From assembly GCA_009103225.1 (NCBI GenBank), contig RHPI01001327.1, forward strand, positions 8,722-72,721: a stretch of 64,000 nt of DNA, read 5' to 3'. This DNA is from Chlorokybus atmophyticus. Lineage: Eukaryota; Streptophyta; Chlorokybophyceae; Chlorokybales; Chlorokybaceae. Position 1 is the first letter of the stretch. Each line of letters begins with the position of its first letter. Shown here piece after piece: positions 1 to 11,623 of this stretch. The notes beneath the pieces are model-generated. The model searched no databases. It worked only from the letters and a program-made list of their open reading frames with translations, and was not told the DNA's origin. The position numbers and the translations under genes are program-made.

Positions 1-50
<50 letters not shown>
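1..50. repeat. (AG)n microsatellite
   Basis: The window opens inside an uninterrupted AG dinucleotide run of at least 49 bases, so its true length is unknown. A much longer GA tract lies at 7.1-7.4 kb. Confidence 0.97.
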
Positions 51-53
<3 letters not shown>

Positions 54-659
54 GGGCCTGACTGCGCATGTTTCTGGGTTACTGCATGCCGAAGTTGTTG
101 TGAAGAACAACCAAGGCTGACGCTGTTGCTGCGTGCTGTACAAATGATTGACACTTGCATGCATGTGTGGCTAACGAGGAAGGTGAGTAGCATAGAGGCA
201 GTGTACAAAGTATAGCCCGATGGTGAACTCTATATGCCATGTGCTGTCTTTAGTTGATAACACCGTGTGTATGCATAGCACCATTGCATGCAACATATGA
301 AGTATAACATCTTTGTACACAAGACGCATGCGCAGGTAACCGTTATTGCTATGCATGCATATGTGCATGTCTAACAAGGGGCAGTAGCGATAGAGGTAGA
401 ATTAGTTGGTAGATAGCATACAGACGCATGCCTTAGCCCAGTGGTTAAGTTGGTGAGTAGTTGTTGTGGTGGTGCATGGCATGTTCATGTAGATTTGCAT
501 GTACGATTTCCACCTTGCATCTTTTGTACACAGTGTGGTTGGCATGTGCTGTCTCACTCTGCGTGCTACTGACTGTCCATGCCACTATGCATGTGCATTT
601 CCGTTTCACATTGTTTGTACACAGTCAACAAGCACACATTTGCCCGCGCACTTGCACTA
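51..659. other. Intergenic DNA, no gene seen
   Basis: No convincing coding exon. The stretch is rich in TGCATGCA-like words. Around 367-400 it holds a CATGTCTAAC...GGCAGT string similar to one in the Penelope-like element repeats at 49.7 and 53.3 kb, so an old repeat fragment is possible. Short open frames here have no recognisable protein features. Confidence 0.5.
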
Positions 660-778
660 TCAGTGCACGCTGCTTGCGCAATGCTTCTCGTACACAGCAG
701 CTTCAAGGAGGTCGTCGAGCTCCCCCTTGTTGCTGAGCTTCACTTTGACGAGTCGTCCTCAGATGGACCTGGGATGAC
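660..778 (-). pseudogene. Tandem copy of the last GCSH exon, frameshifted
   Basis: The minus strand matches the genuine GCSH terminal exon at 942-1064, including the CAG acceptor before it and the closing TGA. The copied unit is about 290 bp and extends into flanking DNA on both sides. Relative to the real exon, 4 bases are missing where the Gly-Trp codons should be. Reading in from the acceptor therefore meets a TGA after 12 codons, while the rest of the H-protein C-terminus (SNKGEL..., CTC GAC GAC CTC, TGC GCA) survives in another frame. It lies downstream of the functional terminal exon and is probably non-coding, unless used as an alternative 3' end. Confidence 0.8.
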
Positions 779-941
779 CTGCGTTTGTTGTGTCAATGAG
801 TATGCTACCACACGCCGCAGTCTGACTTTAGTGCACCTGACTGCCCAGCATTTGCCATGAAGTTGGATTCACGTACGGTGGATGCTATCAGGGAAAACGG
901 CCAGACAGGAAAACACACTTGCAACCCGCACACGCGCGCTC

Positions 942-1901
942 TCAGTGCGCGCTGTCTGCGCAATGTTTCTCATATGCAGCGGCATCAAGGAGGTCATTGA
1001 GCTCCCCCTTGTTGCTGAGCTTCACTTTGACGAGCCAGCCGTCCTCAAACGGACCGGAATTGACCTGCATTTGTTGTGTCAATGAGTAGTCTACCAAACG
1101 CCACAGTTTGGCTTTGGTGCCCGACTGCCCAGCATTTGCCATAAAGTTCAATTCACGCGCGGTGGATGTTAACAGGGACAACGGCTAGACAAAAACACAC
1201 ACTTGCAACCCTCTATCGTGCGCTCATAAATGTCAATCACAACCGCACATGCATTGCCACGGATATGCAGACAGATGCGCATGCACTATGCATGCTAAGT
1301 CGTGCAATGCAAGGGCAGCTTCATGGTGGAACGGCTGGCAAATGTATGACATGCCAATACATACTGATCCAAGCTTCACATTACCCCGGTTGTAATAGAA
1401 GGCACGCAGTGTGACAATTACCATACATTATGTTGACAGCAGATGACACTCGGTCAGCTGCCGTCCCACCCAAGCGGAAACCATATTGTGAAATGCAGAA
1501 AGAAATATGGTTGTGGTGACAACACATGCAACCTTAACCCTAACCGTAACCCTGTAGCTTACATTTGCGGGTGAGTCGGCGAGGGTGGTGTTGACCTCCG
1601 TGACGGTGCCTGTGACGGGTGAGTAGATGTCGCTGGCGGCCTTGACGCTCTCGACGACGCCGAGAGTCTCGCCCTTCTTGAGCTCCGTGCCGACAGCGGG
1701 TGCGTCCACGAAGACGACGTCTCCAAGCGCCTCCTGGGCGAAGTCGCTGATGCCCACTACGCCCTCATCCCCGGACACCTTCACCCACTCGTGGCTGGGC
1801 AGATACTTGCAGGACTGGTTAACCGTAGCGAACGGCCTCACCCCGATGCCGCCAGACAGCAGCCTCCCGGATAATGCACTGCACACGCTTCTCAACGCCA
1901 T
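942..1901 (-). CDS. GCSH: Glycine cleavage system H protein, mitochondrial
   Basis: Lipoyl-carrying shuttle of the glycine decarboxylase complex in the mitochondrial matrix, passing the aminomethyl group from P to T protein. Exons (minus strand): 1901-1563 and 1064-942, joined in phase 0, giving 153 residues, normal for the family. The first ATG at 1901 starts an Arg/Ser-rich presequence of about 25 residues. The mature part begins near KYLPSHEWV. The lipoylation loop [11 protein letters not shown] places the lipoyl lysine at about K87, and [10 protein letters not shown] is the conserved C-terminal strand. The single 498-bp intron contains a short run resembling telomere repeats (TTAACCCTAACC, near 1533). 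An upstream in-frame TTG at 1931 is not needed. Odd point: a duplicated, frameshifted last exon lies just downstream at 660-778. Confidence 0.93.
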
Positions 1902-2141
1902 TGCCGCCGCCGCCGCCGCCAACCACCACAATGGGATAGGTTAGGATGATATGTGGCTCCCGCTGCCTCACTGTCTCGCTTCCCCAAGCGAAGTTCGCTT
2001 TGGCTTTGTTGTTTCTGTTTTCCCCTTCAATTCGAATTTCGGGAATAGGGTTTGCTGCGATCTCTAATACGCTGTCTGCCAGTCAGTGCACGACAACGAC
2101 GGTGACGGCGGCGGCGAGGAGGAGTCGGAGGATCAGGGTGC

Positions 2142-5100
2142 ATGGATTCCGATAATGAGGAGGATGAGTTTTTTGAGGCGCATGACACTCTGGAGGAGGC
2201 CGCCGCCGCCTCCACAAGCGGTCAGTCAGGGCACCTCCTCTATGCCCGCAGCGGCTCAGGCTACTCGGGGTTGCGGGCAGGCACTGCGCCCGCTCTCTCC
2301 TCAGGCTTGCCCCTTTTTGAAGTGCCCAACTTGAACAGCACCATTGCCGCCGCCGACTTGGGCTTGAGGCCATCTCTCTCCGCCCCGAAGAACTCCCTGC
2401 CCATGCCCATTCCCATCCCCATGGCCATGCCCATGCCCCCAACGCCCACCTCCGTCCCAGCCACCCCCATGCACCAAGCGCCGCCTGCTCAGGCCACCGT
2501 CGTGCGCACCCGATCCCGCTCTGGAGAGTGGGACAGCCTTCAGCAGCAGCGAGCAGCAGCTGGAGCTGTCGCAAATGCGCAGATGGCGCACACCAGGTAC
2601 ATGCTTGCTTACAAAGGCATGCTTCGTCGCTGCACACTGAGAATGTGTCAACAGCAGTTTTTTTCGGTCCTTGCACACTCCAAGTTTGTCGTGTACGCTT
2701 GTGAGAAGCCTTTCTGTGTAAGCTTCTGCGGTAGTTGCGACACGCTGCTGCTTGCATTGCATTGCATTGCATGTCCTCTGTCTGGTATCAGCTTTGCTAG
2801 GTGTTGTCCATGAGTTGCTTCACAAGGCTGGTCAGAGCATTCCTTCACAACCCTCACAATGCATGCATGCAGGGCGATGTCCGCGCCAACTGGTGCTGGC
2901 AACGAGCCGCTATCTTCGCACTGGGACTTGCACTTGCAGAAAGTTGCGCATGCGCGTGGATCAAGTGAGAGTTCCAGTAGCGCAGACAGCAGTATCGCCG
3001 GCGGGCGAAGGTACGACACTCAATACGTAGTTGCCTCTTGATGTTAAACGCTTCTTGCGCATGATAATGCTCTATAGTATGAGGCCAATGGCGATGACGT
3101 CTTCAGGACCGGGCGCTATTACCATGGGCGCGCGTGGACGATGGGTGCGGGAGGCGGCGCAGACTTGGCTGCTGGAGACACGACTGTGCGGTTGGGACAC
3201 CTCGAGCTATCCGAGTCCGAGTCGGAGGGCGGGTCCGGTCTGCTCCGGGTGAAGGACTTGGACACCGGCAAGGAGTACGCCTTAGACAAGGCAAGCCACT
3301 CCAGTAGGGTTGACACTGCACAATCACGTCTGACACAGTTGCAACCACAACGCATAACACTTCATCTGCATTTCCTTCAGGTGTTCCGGATAAAGGACCT
3401 TGACACCGGGAAAAAGTTTATTGTTGACGAGGGGGCGGGGGGTGAAGAGTTGAACTGGGTCAAGGACTTGCAAACGGGTCAGGAGTTCTCTCTCAAAGAA
3501 TTTGAGCAGTCCCTTGGTCTCTCTCCAATACTGCAGGAGGTGGAGCGGAGAGAGCGGCTGCGCGAATATGGTTACCGTAGCGAAGGTGCGGTGCACAGCA
3601 CACTGAGAACTGATTTTTGCTCATTCGATTGAGATGAAATGGACCACTTGGTAACACAGTCAACGCGTGGCCTGCTTTTTGGTGTATGTAGTCAGTTCAT
3701 TGCTATTGCAACCATGCTATACTATACTGACGTGAGTGAGACAATGTCTGTATTGTAGGCGAGCACGTGCTGGCGTTAGAGACACGCGGGGACTCTGCGT
3801 CTGACAGTGAGCCTCATGGTACAGTATGTTGAACGTGCACACTTCTGATTGTGCTTTAGTGTACCATGTAAGTTGGATGTTGAGCTGTCATGGCTTTTGC
3901 TCGTTTTGTCACAATTGCGAGATATCTTACCTTTCCAAGGTGACTCTGCTCATAAGAAGAAGAGGCGATTTACCCTAAAGGGCATGCGCAAGAAGCTGGC
4001 AAACGTCAGTGCGGCTGCCAAGCACAGGAGCAGAGGCACAGGCAGCCTTCCCTCTACTTCTCCTAAATCATCATTCCACAGTCCGCCGCTGGATCCCGCC
4101 CCTGGGCCGGGCATAGCTCCCAAGCCGATAGACATTGGCGGCAGGGTGGATGACATCCGGGAAGAAGAGCCACCATCGACCGCGCGACCTTACAGCCCGC
4201 CGCCGCAGCGCAAGCCGCCCCCGCCACCCCCTGAAGACACTGCACAGCAGCCTGCACCGTCCACTTCAGCACCTACACCACAGCGCGCGCCCCCGCATGC
4301 ACCCAAGGTACCTCGTCGTGAGCGTTGTATGCGGTTGCGCAAACTCCAGTTGAGGTAGTGACCATGTGGGTGTGGTTGTTCTGCATGCTGCTAGGTGCAT
4401 CAATGTTGACAGCAATGATTATGCCCAGTTCTACCCGTTGTTCGAACACGCAGCGCGACTCGCTAAAGTGCTAATGCAATGCGTGTGGCCTCAACAGAGC
4501 AACTCCAGCAGCATCAAAGTGTCTGTCAGGAAAAAGAACTTCAAGGAGTTTACGAATCTGCAATTGATGCAGGTGCGCTTGCTTGTTTCTATGCGCAAAC
4601 AAGCGACATTATCTGGATGTGCGCCAGAAGCTCAGACTCGTGATGCAGGAGTTGAAGGAACACACCGGCCCTGTGTGGACCATGAAGTTCAGTCTGGATG
4701 GGCAGTATTTAGCCAGTGCAGGGCAGGATTTTGTGGTAAGGGTGTGGTCCGTTGCGTATCGTTCTCCTATGTTGGGACGAGGACGCGCAGGCCACACAGA
4801 GGCTGCAACTGCTAACCAGCAAAACTCGGTACGCACAGGATGGCCACCTGTGTATATGAGCGACTTGGTGGTATGCACCTCACATAGCATCTCGCATAGC
4901 AGCTTCCTTATTTCGCGCACAGTATGCATCTCACACAAGAGCACCCATTGCATGCAGGGCAGTCCAGGGAGCAGCGAGCACCTGTTGCAGTTTGCGGAAG
5001 AGCCTCATCGCGTTTATTTTGGCCACAAAGCTGATGTGCTGGACCTGTGCTGGTCCAAGACCAACTTCTTGCTGTCTGCGTCTATGGACAAGACCGTGAG

Positions 5101-6372
5101 GCTATGGCACATATCCATCAATGAGTGTCTGCGCATCTTCACGCACAACGACTTTGTCACGGCGGTTGACTTCAACCCAGTTGACGACAAGTACTTCCTG
5201 TCCGGCTCGCTTGATGAGAAGATACGTATATGGAACATACCTGACCACCATGTCACGGACTGGCTCGACGTAAGTGAGATGATTACGGCAGCCACTTACG
5301 CACCCGATGGCAAGGTGAGCTCGTTGTGCGTGCGCGTGCCAGCCAGGTCATTGATGTGCTTGGCATATATGGGTTTGTCTCATGTGGGTCGTCTGGGAGC
5401 TTCATGCACTACAAATGATCTGAGTTTGGCGTTTATTGCTGCTGACAGGTTGCGGTAGTTGGCACTTACAAAGGCAAATGCCGGTTCTATGGCACGGAAG
5501 GCAACAAGTTTGAGTACGTTACACAAATCGATGTTAGAAGTACGCGAGGGAAAAATGCTCGGGGCAAAAAGATTACGGGCCTACAGGTACTGACTCATGC
5601 ATGTCTTGTGTGCTGCATATGACGATGCAAGTATTGGCTGACCAGGCCTGACTGGTATTGCAGTTCATGCCTGGCGACAACAATGCCAGCCAGTTGTTGG
5701 TCACCTCAAATGACTCCAGATTGCGGATATACGATCGTTACACACTGCGATGCAAATATAAAGGTACGGTAAGGCTGTGCATATCTGGCCTGAGAGACTG
5801 ACGAGGGCTTGTTGCAGGCTTGCGCAATGCAGCTTCTCAGATTCGAGCGTCTTTCAGCGCATTTGGCGATTACATCATCAGCGGGAGCGAGGACGAGCAC
5901 TGTTACATATGGAGTACTGCCAATGCGTACATCCCCAGCTCTATGAACCCTGTACACAGTTCGTACCGAAAAGTAAGCACAGAAGTTAGTTTGCTGTCAG
6001 CGAGCAATGCAGTTGTTATTGTGCACAGACAACCTGTTTGCTTGGTGCTATCGACAGGACAAGAACAGCTCATACGAGTGCTTCACCGCCCACGACAACA
6101 TTGTGACAGTGGCGATCTTTGCCCCACCGGCGATGATTGGGTCGCGCCCAAAGTTTGTCACGGCTCCAGACACATTGGGTGTGGGTTCGCCAAGCACGAG
6201 GGGCCGGTTTAGTCTGGTGGGCAAGGCCGCGGATGAGCAGATTCGCGCAGCAGAGGCAGCGGGCCAAGCCGCGTTCTCCCATGGCATGGGCGTCAACCAG
6301 GTCATCATCACAGCCGGGTACAATGGCGACATAAGGACATTTGCAAATGTCGGGCTTCCGCAGACGCTGTAA
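2142..6372 (+). CDS. WDR44-like WD40-repeat protein
   Basis: Cytosolic beta-propeller scaffold. Animal WDR44 (rabphilin-11) is a RAB11 effector in endosome recycling; whether the algal protein binds a RAB is inferred. Exons: 2142-2596, 2873-3010, 3107-3290, 3381-3585, 3759-3818, 3940-4307, 4498-4572, 4628-4828, 4958-5314, 5449-5586, 5664-5763, 5818-5972, 6013-6372. All phases close into 931 residues. The N-terminus is acidic (MDSDNEEDEFFEAHDT), as in WDR44. Middle segments repeat a KDLDTGKE/KDLDTGKKF motif, followed by a lysine-rich and proline-rich stretch. The propeller occupies roughly residues 520-931, with blades showing VWTMKFSLDGQYLASAGQD, MDKTVRLWHI and DEKIRIWNI. Intron 3 (3291-3380) has a GC donor and is 90 nt, so retention would keep the frame. 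The exon after 4628 could end earlier. Identification by family pattern; human-type partners are not shown. Confidence 0.88.
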
Positions 6373-7077
6373 CAGCGGCATGCCTGCCTTTCAGAGTCGT
6401 CAACATATTTCCATGGCATGTACTTTGAGTCCGACTGGCGCATTGGTGCATCTACAGCCGTTGAGACGCGTGCGCAGTCGTGTGCATATATGTAGTAGGG
6501 ATTACGCGTGTGGCTGGCTTCTTCACAGGAACATGGTGTGGATAGGTGGGCGTGCGTTTAGCGGGGATTTTTCCACATTGGCGTATGTAGTTTAGGTTTG
6601 TAACATGTGTACAATCGCAGCATCCTGACACGCTGCGGAAAAGCTGCCTTCATTTGCAGATATCTATCATAATTGAATTAGAAATCCCGGTTGCTCTTCT
6701 ACTTTGCTCATTACATCATGCATGGCTACATGGCTGCAGTGCTGCACTTAGTTGTGTGGTTGTTCTGCCCATGCCAGTGTCCTGACCTGGTGTGCACCGG
6801 GCAGGAGACACTGTGCTAGTTGATTTTGTACTGCTGGCCGGCGGTATTGCTGTCTGCGTTGTGGTTGGATAGATATAGACATCGGGCTGCGTTTGTCTCT
6901 GTTTTAGCAGCAAGAGGAGTGAGAGGCCTCTTCTCACTCTATAGCCAGTATGTTGCTTATGCTTTGTTGCGCGCGCAAGTGTTGGCTCTGCAGAGCGGGC
7001 GCTGTGCGGTTGGCAACTGTAGAGAGATGCCCTGGATGGCAGCTTCTGCACTTGACGCGCCCTGCCACTGTCGCCGA
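6373..7077. other. 3' flank of the WD40 gene, no gene seen
   Basis: Contains the expected 3' UTR and intergenic DNA. No coding pattern was recognised on either strand. Confidence 0.5.
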
Positions 7078-7203
7078 TGAGAGAGAGAGAGGGCGAGGGC
7101 GAGGGCGAGGGCGAGGGCGAGGGAGCGAGGGAGCGAGGGAGCGAGGGAGCGAGGGAGCGAGAGCGAGAGAGCGAGAGAGCGAGAGCGCGAGAGCGAGAGA
7201 GAG

Positions 7204-7278
<75 letters not shown>

Positions 7279-7279
7279 N

Positions 7280-7368
<89 letters not shown>
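7078..7368 (+). repeat. Long purine tract: GGGCGA, GGGAGC and GA arrays
   Basis: A hierarchy of purine-rich tandem repeats: about six GGGCGA units (7091-7125), GGGAGC units (about 7120-7165), mixed GAGC units, then a nearly pure GA run from about 7201 to 7368 with one undetermined base at 7279. The plus strand is almost entirely purine for about 290 bases, so it can form triplex (H-DNA) structures. Long serine-leucine or arginine-glutamate open frames through it are artefacts of the repeat. Confidence 0.95.
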
Positions 7369-7370
<2 letters not shown>

Positions 7371-9540
7371 ATACCAATCCAATCACCCAACCCGACCGGC
7401 CATGCTTAAAGTGCTAGAATGCAAGAAATGTGCGAGGCAACAGTAGTAGCCTAACTGCGAGTGGCGGCACAGCACTGCACAGCGGGCCTGTGCTGAGGTT
7501 AGAACTCCATTGCACTGCGACGGTTAGGGTAGCGGGAGATGACGCAGCGTGGGCTGCGCGACAGAGAGGGTGGCGGGGGAGAGGGAGAGCAGGAGGGAGG
7601 GAATTGTCGTCCTTGCTGTTGGCGTGCTTGCCATTGCCAACAACAACGACTAACCGCGGCCCATGTGGGCAGGTATGCCAATGACTCTGTGCTTGTTTTG
7701 GTGCTGTGCATGCAGAGGGTAGCTATACTAAGCACATAGTCTGGCGGTGGTGGTGTATTTATGATGATGATGGTGAATGCTTAGGCGTGTGCATGTGACA
7801 GTTGCATGTGCGACAACAGAATGTGCATATGTCAGCATGTATAATGCAGCACCCCGTATACATATAATTATACCTTATACATAAACTTGGTCAGCCTATA
7901 TACATATTGCGGTAAGTCAATTGGCGCCAATGTGGGCAAATGTGTGTAAGTGTTAGTATTAATGATAGAGTTCACATACTTTTGCCCACATTGACGCTAA
8001 GCGGTTTGCACCTAGAGGTTGTGAAATGCATGTCTAGTTTATCACTTGCGTTAGGCACGATGCTGCTATGATTGGTTTTATTACATTGTATTATATTTAA
8101 TGTGTTTTGCATGATTATGTGATGATACTTGCGTGACATTCATGTAAATGTTGCCAACATGTGTACTAATACTAATCACCCGTTGAGATAATTTAACATG
8201 TCACAATAAATCGTAATAATTGATTTGATTACTATTGATGTGTTTGCAGCTTATAGCCACATGGTGTTTCCGCCCGTTTTTGGTATAACAACAACACACA
8301 TGCACAGTGCCGCACTGTATTCATTACACACGCGCATGATGTGCATGGCTTGCAGCCGCGTGTATCTGTAGCATTTAATACACGAAGTTTGCAATGGCTT
8401 TCAACATCGGTGCAAGTGTGTAAACGCAGCAATGATTGACGCTATGGTAAGCTAAATGATGTGGTTATGATGATGATGATTCACTATGCGCGATGTGAAT
8501 ACATCATAATGTTGTCGTTGCTATGATACCAAATCAGTACAGCAAAACATAAAAGGTGATACAAAAAGAGTAATTGTGTTATCATTACGCAAGATTTGCG
8601 CTGCATTGTCATCGTTTTGAGCTGTATTATCTTTCTGCTATGTTATGGTTAAACTATTGAATACTTATCCCCTTCAGCATATATGCCGAAAAAAATGAAA
8701 CGATCAATTATTGACAATGCAGCTTACGGTGGTATAAGCTACAAGAGTCGTGATAAGTTACCTTGCATATAAAGTTCATTAAGTTATTCACGAGATTATT
8801 GATTGAACACATGAAGACCAGCCTGGCAGTTATGGGATATAACTTTCCCTGCACCATGCCATTTTTCCAGGCGGTTTTTGGTGGGGAAATGAGGGCAAAC
8901 ACGCGGGGCGACCAATAAGCATAGTAATGTAGTATTAAAAATTGGTCTTTAATTAGCATACCATTATTTAACTTTTCACCGCGCCGCATTTCATGCCCCA
9001 ACCTTCAATTTTTCTCTGTACCTGTAATCTTATATCACATTATGTCCCCCATATTGACTGCTGGTCTTCATGTGAATGTTTGTTAATAATTGCATTTTGT
9101 TATGGGACCGGTTATGATATAACATTACATACAGATTTTATATTTGTTGTGTTAGACGCAACTTGAATTAATAAAATGCGCACATGACGTGCACAAGGCG
9201 TTGTGCATGCGGTGGCTGGCTTTCAGCGAGCGATTGACGTGATTTTATTAGCATGTCTGCAATTGCCATATGGCGCAATTTAAGTTACGCAAAGCACTTG
9301 AAATGTACACTGCATCGTGTATACAGTGGTTGGCTTCATATAAATGTTTAATGTATATGTTGAAAAAAGTGTATTTACGTGAATCATCACACTCGTCTCA
9401 AGTCTCATGCACTCTCTCTATTGAAGCTGGCTCAAAGCCATACATGATTGCGAGCTCCAACTTAAGGCCCCCTTGCAAGCCCTAACTGTCATTTTCACGG
9501 CTGAAATGCTGTGAGTCATGACCCCATCACCCATGTGAAC
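7369..9540. other. Gene-poor AT-rich intergenic DNA
   Basis: After about 7.75 kb the sequence is AT-rich with no splice-consistent coding exon. At 7650-7680 a GCCCATGTGGGCAGGT word, preceded by CCAACAAC, recalls the end of the Penelope-like element repeats at 49.66 and 53.26 kb, suggesting a decayed solo fragment. Confidence 0.5.
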
Positions 9541-10200
9541 AAAAAGAGAACGGGTTGGGGGGGAGTGACCCGTCAGAACGCTTCCTACCCATCACCGCCG
9601 GCGGAATGATGCGCGGCGGGACGTTCATCAAGCGTCGGAGCTGTCATACCTAGCCTTGCGGCCGAGGCGCTCCGCCGCGGGGTTTTCGCGCTCAGGGCAG
9701 GAAGCCTATCTTCTTCCGGGCTGGAAGGCCTGTCTCGTTTGGTCAGCATAGACAGTGTGTACGAACTATAGAACAGATCCTGTTCAAGTATAGTCGTAGA
9801 CACTGCGCGTTGATAAGCCGAAATCGATCCTGCTTGGGAGCAGGCTTGCTCGACCGCTGGGCTGAAGGCTTACGAGACCACTCTCACCGTTGCGAAAAAT
9901 CCAATCCGGACGGTCCAGATCGCTGTGCTTGAGGTTGGGGCCCGAGAAAATTCGTTCTTCAGCGAACAAGCTTCCTTTCCAGAGCTGGCAAGCGGTGCAT
10001 GTTGGCGAAGGCCGAGACGGCGGTGAGTATGTGCAAGCATGTTGTTGACTGCGTCTTGAAGACCAGACGGAGGCCAACTCCATCACATAGCACGCCAAGC
10101 GGACGCTTGATGTTGTGGCAACGCAGCTCGGATATGGCGTGTGTACCAACAGCAATAGGCGTTGTCGTCACCGTCTTCACCATCTTGCCTGTGTAGGGTG
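9541..10200. other. GC-richer island of unknown nature
   Basis: This block differs sharply in composition from the AT-rich DNA before it and from the CA/TG-rich DNA after it. The minus strand has open frames of 72-123 codons (9585-9803, 9784-10155, 9959-10183), but I recognise no family, no clear start and no intron pattern. It could be a fragment of a mobile element or an inserted foreign piece. Confidence 0.35.
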
Positions 10201-11623
10201 ATTATTGGGATAACCTCAACCACTAGCGACTGACCAGCTACGGGCTGTGCTGGCAGCTCGCATTCACTGGGGTTATTGTGGCAGCCGCTACTACTGTTGC
10301 TACTCACGGTGGGTGTGCGTGCGCGTGCGTGTGCCTGTGCACGTACGTGCATACGCACACGCACACCCCATGCAATACCACGCAAACACGCACGCACACA
10401 CGCATACAGTTGTATTGCTGTTGCCCATGAGCGGACCAATGTACGTCACTTGGCAGACTTACTATGCATGTCTAACAGCACGACGCGCATCCCCTCCCCC
10501 CTGATGTGCATGATTGGAGCGGTCCATCTACACAAACGTGAACGCACGCACAAGTGCACACATGTACACCTACACGCACACTCATACACATGCGCAATAA
10601 GCTTGCAGTACTAGCAGCAGCTACTAGCCAAGGACATGCATGCGCACCCACACACGTTGGCACGCGCTGACACGCCAGCCATTTAGCAGTAGCTTCCGTG
10701 GCAGCTGCTGCTGGCAAGGACACATACGCACGCATGTTATGTATCCGCACGCGAGACATGTATTCGCGAAAATATGACCGCGCGCGCACACGAACTCGCA
10801 CAATTTCTGCTGTCCACATACGCATGCACGCAAACAAGTAAGCACGCCACTTGCGCTACGTGCGCACATGCGCACGCACGCACGCACACCCACCACTTGT
10901 TACCGCCATGAGTGCATGCTGTTGCCAGTGATGCACCTCATGCGCGCGCGTGCACGTGCATGCACACACACGGGTATCAGCCCAACAGCTTATCCATTGA
11001 TGGCTGGAGTTGGATCTGCAGCCGAACTTGAAGTTTGAGAGAATTATGCATACACATGGTGTTGTAGTAAACTCTGCCATGCCTGGACAGTTGATGTGCG
11101 TCCTGTCGTCCATTAACACAGGTGGTCAAGACATAGTGTTAACGATGCTGGCGCCACTATTATTCGACATGGATCAAGTTTCCATCGATCAGAGTGTCGG
11201 TAAGTATGCACGCTCATCAGCATCTCAACCTGCAGCGTGGGTTTTTTTTTAGAGCAGCAACATTAGTTGAGTATGGGAAGCTGGGCCTCATACAACCGCT
11301 GTACAAAGACATAAAATTCGCGCATGCAGACAAGCCTGGTCTATTGTGTGCCGGCTGTTTCAGTTTCTTCATGTTCTCTGTCGCGCCACACATGTAGTAG
11401 CGCTGGATTATTGCTGGACCGGATTTTCGCACCCACGCAAAAGCTCTGCCTGCTTGTGGTGCTACTGGGTTCTGCACTGCCTGATATAAACATGCATGCA
11501 TGACCATTGGTGTGCTGGACCCCTTTTCCAGCCTGGTCTCAGCACCTTGACGTGCTGTGCGTTTACAGTGTCGGTATCACTTCACATGATTGCCGAGTAA
11601 GTGCGTGATACGCGATCAGTGCC
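10201..11623. other. CA/TG/CG-rich DNA with a possible small two-exon frame
   Basis: From 10310 to 10990 the DNA is dominated by alternating purine-pyrimidine words (GTGCGTGCG, CACGCACACA). At 11010-11397 on the plus strand a weak gene candidate can be built: frame open to a GTAAGT donor at 11201, then an acceptor near 11254, continuing in frame to a TAG at 11395. The joined peptide ends in a hydrophobic stretch (CFSFFMFSVA). No family was recognised and an ATG start is not obvious. Confidence 0.25.

Noticed and set aside
1530-1556. Interstitial telomere array in the GCSH intron
   Set aside because: Only about three imperfect CCCTAA-like units; not enough to claim a telomeric origin.
6716-7417. 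Several 100-220-codon Ser-Leu or Arg-Glu open frames on both strands
   Set aside because: They are translations of the GA-type purine repeat, and one contains an undetermined base. Not genes.
7640-7690. Solo Penelope pseudo-LTR fragment
   Set aside because: Only a ~30-base similarity around GCCCATGTGGGCAGGT; too short to call as an element without a search.
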